A stretch of DNA of 64,000 bases from Mactra quadrangularis (Eukaryota > Mollusca > Bivalvia > Venerida > Mactridae): NCBI GenBank assembly GCA_025267735.1, contig CM046294.1, positions 32,953,222 through 33,017,221 on the forward strand, written 5' to 3'. The notes under the pieces were generated by a model. That model was not told the origin of the DNA. It saw nothing but the letters and a program-made list of their open reading frames with translations, and did no database searches. The translations under genes and the position numbers were made by a program. Positions 36,015 to 46,300 of this stretch are shown here, one piece after another. The first letter of the stretch is position 1. Each line of letters opens with the position of its first letter.

Positions 36015-39000
36015 AAGTTGTACTTGATTATTTTGTTTCACTTACACAAAACATTGTTCTTTAATTTAATCGAACATTTCATAGAAATATTTCAAAAAAT
36101 TAAATCTTACTAGCAAACATCTCATAAATTCATGTGTTATTTTTAAAATGAAAGATGAAATGAACAAGATTTTTTATACCAATTTTAAGAACTTGTTTCA
36201 TATACTATACATGCAAGAAGGCATGAATTTACTGACTTGATAATAATACAATTAGTGCTTTTTTGACATTCTCAGTGCTGATATTAACGTATATGTCTCA
36301 GTCTAATCTTCCGTACTCTTTTTACATAAATATTTTAAAAATGTATTGTCCTACAATTTGTATATTTCAATTTCCGTCAAAACCAGTTTTTCCGAGAATC
36401 TGTTCTCCATGTTTATGATGTCATGTTTGCTGTTTAGCATAATCATCAATGATCATAGAAATCTCATTAATATTCATGACATCCATGTCACATGACAAAT
36501 ATACATGTATCATGTGACCTATGATATGGTCATGAGACCATAATCTATAAATAGACTTTGTTGTTGCCATAGCAACATTAAAATATGTGATGCTACATGA
36601 AAGATGAAACATTTCATTTATATTTCGTCATGTAAACGTGTAAAGATTTTATGTATGTACAAGTCAGTGAAACTGACCCTCGTATTGTTGTTAATTATAG
36701 AAATGTTTTATTATTTTATAAAATACATGTCTTTATGTCTGTCATTTTCTTATGTTTGCAATATACTGGAAAATATTGTTGGTTTTATCATGCTAGCTTT
36801 TATAACAATTTGACCTTTTAACAATTGTTTTTAGAAATCTTTAAATTGCCAATAGTTTATGGCATTAGATTTTAATTTGTTGACATTTTCTCAATGGTTT
36901 TTATATGTTAAGAATTAAATTTCATTTCATACTATATTATGCAACATTAATTTGGCTCCACCCTTTTTATGATGTAAAATATTTCTGTTAGGATGAAACT
37001 TTAGTACAAAATCAAAATTTACTAATACCATGAAAATTTCTTTCCCATTAGACTCTCCATTTCCATGCCTATTTGACTCCAACTGTGTTTTTCTTTGATA
37101 ACATGTTTTAAATTGGTTTTATATCCCATGGCTTTTAAAGCCAAAAAAAGAGAAAAACTTTGCTAACCTGTTACTATGGAAGCAGTTATGTTATAAACCA
37201 ACAGTGTTTTATCAGTAACATTTTTTTTCAATTTATTTTATAAATCTTTAATTATGAGTTCATATCACAGGTTATATATATATATATGTAACTTTACTGA
37301 TCTAACTATACAGTGTATATAGTGATGAGAATTAACTGCTGTTTGTATGTATTTATCCATTTGTTTTTGTTTTTTATGTTACATTTTTTATGCTTATATA
37401 AAGTGAAACTCCTTTATAATTTGTTTAGATTGTTTTCTGCAAAATTTCTTAAAACCAATATTTTAACATATATGATTATTTCCTTTTCCATGACTCAAAA
37501 CCTATACACACAAAAATACCATTGTTTGGTTGATTATTTTCTATGATGTTTTTCTGGAAGGCCTTAAATGAAAAGTATTGATCAGTTTTAATTGAAAGTA
37601 ATTTTGATGTGACATATTATCTGATATTTAAAATGTCTTTGATTCAATAAGTTTTCTTTAATCGATAAATAAATGAACAAAAAAGTTTTAGTTATTTAAA
37701 AGTTCTTGCAGCTTTAGTCTGGATTTCAATCACTTCATATAAAAAACAACAGTTATAATGTTTCCATGTTAAAGTCAAAACTGTTGATTGAATGGCCTTG
37801 CAAATATTCTGAAAGTGCTGGGAGAATTATTCAAGAAAGAAATATAATATTTTGTAACATTGTCTTATAATAATATGTCATTGACAATTCCCAGATAACA
37901 AGTCTAACATTATCTCAGTGGGTTTTTTCTCCGTGAAATAATAGAAAATATTTTGTAACACAGTCTGGGTATCTTCAAACTTGTCAACCATACTGGACCA
38001 GTCTGCCCATTTTAATCAAGCATTTGTGTTTGAATGGAATATTTGTAACGTGTTACAGCAAGTCGTTATGGCTATATTTTCTCTCCTGGTAGATAATTTT
38101 TTTAGAATTCACGCTTCAGTGTCAAGTTTAATAAAAATTAAAAAGATTGAGAAAAGTATGTTTTTTTAAAAATACTTGGACTAACATTAATTATAATATT
38201 AATTAATTACCGGTAATTGATAATCAAAATAAACGAACATATTTAAATGAGTCTAATTTAGACTCATTTTGTATTGAATAACCATGGAGAAATTAATAAA
38301 ATATTTTAATTTGTATCAGCTCCCTTAAGTTTTAAAATCAGAAATTTGATATTTTATTCTTTTAGGATTTTACGCTGACAAATTCTCAAGAAAAAGTTTT
38401 TAAGGTAAAAAAATCTGAAATAATATGTTAAGGCCTATAGCTGTGGTAGATATTTTAAGGGCAATATTTTTAAAATTTATATAATTTACAGTATTTATGA
38501 ATTAAGATAATTTTATGTTTTTTGGTGGAAGATGATACGCTAACCATATGTTAGAATTTTATTTTCTAATTTACTTCAAAAATGTCTTTAAAAATTTTAT
38601 CTTTTTAATTGAATAAATCATGAATAAAAAAAGCTGAGTGACAACTTTTATACAATGTGACTTTACAACTTATACTAACTACAAGTATATTTGTGATTGT
38701 ATCAATCATAACTTTCTTGTAGTAAATGGATTATCTCTTGACCAGTAATTTATAATTCTTCATAACTGTGTTGATTTAAAGTCAATTTGTGGTTGAGATG
38801 ATTTCCTAAACGTAAAGGTATATCAGTATGTTATGTATTTTACTTGGACTAGTTCAGAGTTTGTTTTTTTTGTTATAGTGCAACAATATTAACCTGAGCT
38901 TGAACTACCTTATTATAATAATTACATGCTTCACTTACATTAAATCGTGAGGCGCCGTATGAGTGTATACAGTAATACACGTGTTTATAACAACCTATGT

Positions 39001-40999
39001 GACTATAAATCAATTTTGTAAACATTGCATGTTATTGTACTTTTAATTTTGACACAATTGTTTTGGGTGAAAAATGCAAGTCCACAATGTTGTGGCATGG
39101 TTTTAAAATATTTATTCTTATGAAAACACAAATAATTGTATAGTACATGTATTTTGCCGAAAGCTTCCGATAAAAGGCGTTTTAAAAACAAAGACAAAAT
39201 TGACAGTTTAATATATTCTTGGATAAAGGTCAATCTCAGGTTAATATTGTCGGACTATATCTCGTATAAAACAGTATGTTAAAGTAAATAGTAGTGTGTG
39301 TTTTAAACTTTTTACTATGGTAAATTGAAAACAAAATGCAAATAATCTGCTGTTGTTTTGAATATGCATGACAAAAAAACCAAACTGGCAAATTTTTCAC
39401 TTTTTCCTATATCATCTATGCAGTTTTTGTGATTAATATTTCGGTCACTTTGAGATTCCATACACGTTTTTTGTTCTTACAAAATAAATACTTTTTGTGA
39501 TTATTATTATTTTGTTGTTGACTCTTTCCTTCAAGTGTCATGTGTCCTGTACAAATAGATTTGACATTTTTTGTTGTACAACAAAGTTTTATATATATGT
39601 GTGTGTCATTGCACATGTGTGTGTATTATATACATATAGTTTAGCTCTCAAACTACCAAGCACATTTTTTACACTTACAGAACAAATAAACTCCTATCTC
39701 AATTCACTTTAACCAGTGTCGTCCTGGCTACTCAAACTACATACAGAGTTTTGGCAGGCTTTAATAGATATTTAACAACAAATTTATGCTATGAATTGAT
39801 ACATTAAAATTTGAATATTTGTTGTTAAAATTTTATTTTTAAGTTAAAATTTGAATAATTTTAGGTTAAGGTGTGGCAATATTAGGTTTAAATTTAAATA
39901 TTTTAGGTTAAAATTGGTTAAAATTCAATACAATGTTTGTAGGAGTATTTAATATTAATCCTGTTTCAGTGTTGTTGTTTATTTTAACATAGCTCCCATG
40001 CAACCTTTCTTGATTTAGATAAACAGAAGTGCATCTAAAATTTGGTCTCATAGCATCATTAATTTACCAATGAAAGAAAATTTGAGTTTGACATATGACA
40101 TATTCATTTAGTTTTTTTTTTAACTTCACGTTTCCATTTCCATGAAAACTCTGGAAAAGTTGTCTAAAAGTTTTAAAAGTATACAATTACACTGTGTAGC
40201 TTGTATGAACCTTCGTACTATACATGTATGTATTAAACACATGTGCAATGATACATATATAATGTAATATATATATATAATGTATAAAATATATGTTAAT
40301 TTCCTGTGTATATATATGTGAGTATTAATTAATTACGTTCCAAGTTTGTCTTTATTTCAATGATATAGATATAAATATTTGTTTGTTTTCATGTATGTAA
40401 ACATATTATAATGATGTTTGTACTGTACTGGCTCCTGCTGCTGATGATGATAATAATAATGATGATGATAATTTTAATATTGTAAGACAATGAAACATAT
40501 TCAGAAACATTTGTTTTGTATTTCCTTTTAAATGACCTCTCCTCACACTCTTTGCTTAGAAACATATGTTCAATTTATTCTCAAGTTTCAAATTTTTTAT
40601 TAATTTGATTGTTAAGATTTGACCTAAGGTAACTTCAAAATGATGTTACTCTGCTTAAGCCTTACTAATAATTATCCTAATAGTGTTATCTTCCGATTGT
40701 ATCTTCAACAATATTCTGTTTTGGTGGAATCATTTCTCTTGGCCTAAAATACATCACACTCACATATTCTGTAAGCATAATACACCATCCCTGTTATTGG
40801 ATATGATATAAGATTTCCAAGTTCTAAAACTTATAATTATACTTTGTTTTGTAGTTTTAAAGTTAAAGTATAGATCATATTTTGTATCATAGAAATTATA
40901 TTAGTTTCTAATACAATCCATGTCCAGAGATTCTGATTCTTAAATTGAAATCTAGCTTAGTTAACATAGTCTATATTTAGATGTTTTTGTTGTAATTAT

Positions 41000-41290
41000 A
41001 GGTGCAGGTTATCTCCCTTCATGAATAAGTTCCTTAGCTAACTTAAAATGGCAATTACCTCCCTTGACAAAATAAAATAATTTTCTATCAATTTATTTAA
41101 GTTATGACAATAATCTCCCCAGTCCTGATTGGAGTTTTCTTCCGATACTTTATGTAAAAGAATTATTACCCCTATTCAGATATAAAATCCGTTTTCTCCC
41201 TCGTTTTCCAACAAAATGTAAATTACTTCCCCTTTCTAGAGAAAAACATGAGTTCCCTCCCCTGTTTACATTTGAGAATTATCTCCCTTG
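41000..41290. repeat. Cluster of TTATCTCCCTT-like motifs
   Basis: GTTATCTCCCTTCATG, AATTACCTCCCTTGAC, ATAATCTCCCC, TTTTCTCCCTCG, AATTACTTCCCCTTT, GTTCCCTCCCCTG and AATTATCTCCCTTGTC follow each other within 290 nt, roughly every 40-60 nt. It is probably a degenerate tandem repeat at the end of the Eph 3' UTR. Confidence 0.65.
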
Positions 41291-41459
41291 TCTTGATATA
41301 AATCTATGAATAGACTCAGTACAGTGTGACATCTGATATATATTATAAATGTATACTTGTTGATATGTATGTGAACATTAGGAGAGATAGAAAGTTTGAT
41401 AGATTTAAAAATTATATTGATGATTTTATAGAGAAATTTGTTGATCATTTCTTATGATG

Positions 41460-41465
41460 AATAAA
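41460..41465 (+). terminator. Candidate distal poly(A) signal for Eph
   Basis: AATAAA, then about 20 nt later a strongly GT-rich stretch (TATGTGTTATGTTTTTTGG, TTTCATGTGTTATGTG). That is the best-formed cleavage context between the two genes. If used by Eph, the 3' UTR would be about 6 kb. Confidence 0.5.
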
Positions 41466-41810
41466 ACATTGAAACATTCCTATGTGTTATGTTTTTTGGT
41501 TTCATGTGTTATGTGTTTTACATGTCTCTAGGTTATGTGAAGTATGCTGACAATTATTAGTCTATTGTTACCTTGTTTACATTCACAGTCTTTGAACTAG
41601 GAGCTATTGAGTTACAAATGTGTCAACCATATATGACAATTTGTCATGTTTGTTGATAAAAAGTAAAGTTGGAAGACCGAAAAATGTGGGGAAGAATTGT
41701 ATCAGGAGGGGGGATAGCCACACAACATGTCAGAGTAGTAGGCTCCGGTTGTGCTCTAGGTCAATAAGTGGTTCTGTTCCATACATATTGTATGAATGTA
41801 AACAAAAGAG

Positions 41811-42025
41811 TGGATGTGGCCAAGTGGTTATGATGTGGGATAAGTGATCATTGGATAGCCAGCTCCATGTTGGTTTAAATCACATCCAAAACCTACCTTG
41901 TTGTTTCCTTGAGCAATAAACTTTATCTTACTAGTTCAGTTCTGAAAGACCAGAAAGCAGACTAGTGAACTTATTTCTCAATCATGCTAAACTTATGTTG
42001 TAGTTTAAAGTAAACTAGACTCGAC
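41811..42025 (+). repeat. tRNA-derived SINE, family C, copy 1
   Basis: The head at 41812-41888 is tRNA-like: GGATGTG at the 5' end pairs fully with CACATCC at the 3' end, box A is TGGCCAAGTGGTTA and box B is GGTTTAAATCAC. The body (CCTTGTTGTTTCCTTGAGCA, AGTTCTGAAAGACCAGAAAG) matches 55111-55255, and the tail (TTTAAAGTAAACTA) resembles 52775-52845. Confidence 0.8.
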
Positions 42026-42429
42026 AGAGAAAAGTTTAGGTCTTCTATTTGGATTTACTTTAAAGAAAGAATAGTTATTTGCTTTTACTTGATGATGCAT
42101 GTTCAGGTACCAACAGACATAACAGCTCCATACAATATTACGTCAGGAATGTTTTATAAGATCAAGGATAGAATATTGGACAAGTGGTGAGACAATAGAC
42201 TATAGTGCCAAGTTGGTCAAATATCAGTTTAATTTAGGTTATAAAGGACATTTTTCTTTGGAATATATACACCAGAATACACTGTGAAGTCCAGAATTAA
42301 AGCAACTCCATCACAGAGAGTCAGAGACTGAGACTTGGTTTTGAAATTTTATTATATATTAAATAGTATTTAGTATATATTTTAAAAAAGTATGTCCTTA
42401 GTTACCTAGATTTAACTGCCAGAAACTAC

Positions 42430-42570
42430 TCCATACACCATATAAATGGATGAAAATTGACATAATTGTCAAATTTTCATGGAAGGGTCTAGGAAAGCTA
42501 GGTTAAGTGCGCTGGACAGCGTAAAATGACTTAAATTGTGTTGACATGGCGTTAAATCTAGTAAAAAAGA
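42430..42570 (+). repeat. SINE family B, rearranged copy
   Basis: The 3' half (GTCTAGGAAAGCTAGGTTAA, GTGCGCTGGACAGCGTAAAA, GTGTTGACATGGCGTTAAAT) is forward. The preceding 65 nt (CTCCATACACCATATAAATG to TTTTCATGGAAGG) is the reverse complement of the segment found there in other copies. This copy has an internal inversion. Confidence 0.8.
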
Positions 42571-43267
42571 GTTGCTGCTGTACACTGATGATTATAGCTA
42601 GGATGTGTTTATGGGAATATATTTCAAAGTTATCTAGATAACAGAGTTAAGAAAATACCACAGAAATTTGCATCAATGGCAACCACAGTATTTTCTTCCA
42701 TTACACTCCTTATGTATCATGGGCATTTGACTGGCAAAATCATGTTGCTCATGTTTATTTTCAAAAAATGGTTGCATTATTTCATTGGCTAGTTCTCTGC
42801 AGTGGTTTCCTTGCAGAACCTATGAAACTGCCTCATTAATTATTCATGATATCAAGTTTTCCTAACCAAATGGCCCACGGTACATAATGCAGCATAGCAG
42901 TGTATTTGATTTGATTCTTAGATTGGTAATAATTTAATTACTGGAATGTTCATATTCTTAAAATTATGTCTCATGGTAAATATTAGCAGCATATGAAAAT
43001 AATGGATAAATTATTCTGTGAAGTGAAACAATCTTTTTCCTGAGGAGCAAGACCCTTAACTGTTCCAAAAATAATTTTCTATAATTTCATCTTAGGCAAC
43101 GAAACCGTAAATAAACAAACAAAACAAAAAACCCTTTTGTAAGATAAAGGTGAATATATTACTGCATTAGAAGGCCTAAAAGAAATCACTTAATTTTTAG
43201 TCTAAGGGAGACAACCACTACAAGATACTAGTGATTGGTAGGGTTTGATTGTTTGGGTTTTAGCCCA

Positions 43268-43277
43268 ACCCGGAAGT
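43268..43277 (+). promoter_or_regulatory. ETS-type site in EXOC8 promoter region
   Basis: ACCCGGAAGT lies 53 nt before the EXOC8 start codon in one of the few GC-richer patches around. CCGGAAGT is the ETS-family core often found close to start sites of housekeeping genes. No TATA box is seen at a suitable distance. Promoter role is inferred. Confidence 0.5.
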
Positions 43278-43329
43278 CGATTTAGACAATTCAGAATATA
43301 TTACTTTTTTCTGAAATAATCATTTAATC

Positions 43330-43387
43330 ATGGCTGACCAGCGACTTGCACGAGATTTAACTGATGAGGGGTTTGATCCAGAAAAAT
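43330..43387 (+). CDS. EXOC8: EXOC8 exon 1
   Basis: MADQRLARDLTDEGFDPEK, leaving in phase 1 to complete a Tyr across the junction. FDPEKYVSKLSEEG resembles the start of Exo84 proteins. The donor is GTGAGT. A 5' UTR exon further upstream cannot be excluded. Confidence 0.85.
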
Positions 43388-46300
43388 GTGAGTAATATTC
43401 ATGTATACAATACTGCATTACTGAAGTTTTAATGGTGGGAGGGAAACTTGATATATCTTCGGATATAATTAGATTTCGGATATTATTGACATACACTAAT
43501 GATACAGGTATCTTTTATTTGCTTAATGATTTGTTTTAGTCTTCAGCTCTATGTGTTACATATTTGATTGATTTAATATTTTCATAAAAACTCTGTCTCT
43601 TATTCTGACTTGCACAACTGCTTGTATGACATCCCGCAACAACCTATTTTCGGTCACAACCAATATTCAGTCGGCCCCTGGAAAATTTTAGTTATCCTGG
43701 CTAAACTTGCCCTTCCCACTTTGTCATGTACATGTTTTATTTGCCTACGCCAGAGGTATGTCATATAACTTTTTTAAAGAAAATTGGGATAAAATCAGTA
43801 AAAAAGTGAACAAAAGTAACTAACCTACAACAAATTTTTACTTGTTTTCACCATTCCCAAAATTTACATTGTAAATATGTTTTTTAAATATTAAATCCAA
43901 CTTTTTCACTTTGTTCGAAGTGTGTCGTCTGATAGACAGCATCATTTCATATGGCTCCACCCACTTTTTTATACTTTGAAAAGTATACTTCACGGAAAAG
44001 TTGAGAATTTGTGACATATTAGTGATTATTCCAGAACTCAGAAAAGGGCAGGGAGACAGAAAAAAGGGGCAGGGCATATCTGAGAGTAAATGTCTAATAT
44101 GTACTATAACTGCATAGAAAGAGGCTAAAAAGGGCAGGGAGGAGAGAAAAAGGGCAGGGTGCAGCACCCTGCTATTCTGCTTTGTAATAATCACTACATA
44201 TTGCTCCTTACGAGCTTTTCCTTTTTTTCAAATATTTGGAGTTGTAGTTTATATACATTACTTACCGAATGTTTCACTCTTTGTTATTTTTAAGAATCAT
44301 ATGCCTACTAGCGGGTCATAAAGACCCTATTATCATGACAAAACGGATACTTTTACGATTTTTTATAACAGTAAGGGTCATTAGAAGAGAAGACACATTC
44401 CTGTGCCCCAACTGTGTTACCTCCACATGTAAACTTTACAAATTATCATTAAGATACACTGTAAATAGGTTTTGAGAAGTTTATTTGTTAGTTACAGTTA
44501 AATTTTGTGTTTTTCTTGTCACGCTATCTATGATACACAATATACTTTATCAGAATCTGACCAAATATTGGTTGCGCAACTTCCGGTTTAGTAAAATTAG
44601 GTCAGTTAAGTAGAAAAACAATATTTAAAACATGACATGAGGTTAGTTTGTAATTTTTGCATATTTTTAGTGCTAACTAGTTGTGGAACAGTATTTCAGC
44701 GTTTATAGACACTGATTGTCATTTACGTATGCCTTTCACAGCAATTAACCGTTAGGTGACCGAAAATTGGTTGTTCCGGGATACTTGCAAGGCTTAAGCA
44801 GTGCTCAAAGATAAACTTATTAATATACTTAAGTTATAGATAGGTAATTTTATGCTGCTTATTATGCCAATGATTTTAAAGCATTCCGATCAGTTTAAAC
44901 AAAACTAACTTAATTATTTCATTTTTTGCATGTAGTTATACTAGTTTTACACTGACCCATACACTTATTATTCCCATGAAGTTTGACATGTACTCAGATT
45001 ATACATCTACTCACTTATTTATGTAATATAATTATAGGCACAGCCTATTGATGGAAAAGACATGCAATTTAGTGATGAAATTAGTTGGTCATAAGGGCCA
45101 TATATTTCAGTGTTTATTTTTGGTCAATTTTATAGCCGTTTATGGGCTATACTCCCAATCTAAAATCATATCTTTTTCTCCCAAATTTCAATTCAAAATT
45201 CCCAGTTTAACTTGAAAAAAATTTTTTTTTTTAAAAAGACAGCTGTAAGTATGTTTCTGCTTAAAATTAAACATCCCAGCAATCTTTCTTTTTAATAAAC
45301 TAACTAACTTAATGAAAAATGAAACCAAAAACTTTGTTAAATCTGCTATTGTTAAAAAATTTGCATGGCATTTCATCCCAATTTAAACTAAAATGCCGAT
45401 AAAATTCCCAATTCTAGGGGTATGGGTCATATTCCCAAATTTGTCAAAAAAAACATTGAATTATTTGATAAACAATGAAATCTCTATTTCACCAATGTTG
45501 ATTTATTTCACTTAATTGTGTGTTCTAATCACACAGTCATACCATCCCACAATGCAACGATTGGTAATCTCCGGAACAAGAAGCGTTCCGTACATGTGAA
45601 TTTAGTTTTAAAAATTGAGGGTATGCTATATATCCCTTTTATGATTTGAGAAGGATCAAAGGGAGGTAACTAAAAACTGGAAGTGATAGACACAAAATTC
45701 AGTTTTGTTTGACTGTATATACAGAAATTAACTCTAGCGATACCTTAAAGTGGAGAAGACATTTGTCTTTTCCATATCAAAATTATTTTGTGTCATCTTA
45801 CTGTTCTACCAAAATGAACAAAATTCGATATAAATACATAAGGCCAATCAAACAGAAAAAATCTTGTTGTTGGGAATTTATTATCAGATTTTTCATTTGT
45901 ATAGAGTCTAGCTTCAAATTAATTTTATTGAATTTAAAATTATTTAAGTTTACTTAGAGTTTAGAAGGAATAGAGTCTTAGAATGAAAGTTCTGCTTGCT
46001 GTTATTGACCGTGTTTGATTTTATTGATACTTAAAATTTAAACGTTCAAATATTTTCATATATATCAGTCTATGAAATTAATGGGCTTGACCATTTCTCA
46101 TTGCCCGGGACAACCACATTTTAGTTCTGGTAACCAACCCTTTCTCAAAATTCTGCAAATGAGATATTGTGCTTTCTTTCAAAATGATGTGTTTGGGCAA
46201 CCACTTTCAAATTCTAATTTTGTAGTCTGTATATTTACATTTTTTTTGTGTTTGCTCTATTTACAGATGTAAGCAAGTTATCTGAGGAAGGAGAGATGCC

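Larger units (their letters stand above)
35422..43329 (+). other. Eph 3' UTR and intergenic interval
   Basis: 7.9 kb without a coding gene. It is very T-rich at first and has AATAAA candidates at 36009 and 41460, a CTCCC-rich stretch at 41000-41290, a SINE C at 41811 and part of a SINE B at 42430. An X-box-like GTTGCCATAGCAAC sits at 36563. Open frames here are short and low-complexity. Confidence 0.75.
43388..46266 (+). other. EXOC8 intron 1, 2.9 kb
   Basis: Holds a foldback MITE (44020-44196) and part of a dispersed repeat G copy near its end (46091-46192). GGTTGTTCCGGGATA near 44770 may be a fragment of the same family. GGGAGGTAACT at 45661 is the TTATCTCCC-type motif in reverse. I see no other gene. 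Confidence 0.7.

Noticed and set aside
41812..41888. A functional tRNA gene
   Set aside because: The acceptor stem is intact, but the D and anticodon regions do not fold convincingly by eye and the SINE body follows directly.
36421..42000. A separate gene between Eph and EXOC8
   Set aside because: I looked for exon-like frames with splice sites on both strands. Only short AT-rich frames were found.
43838..44194. 118-codon minus-strand frame
   Set aside because: Half of it is the foldback MITE interior (repeated GGGCAGGG), so coding is unlikely.
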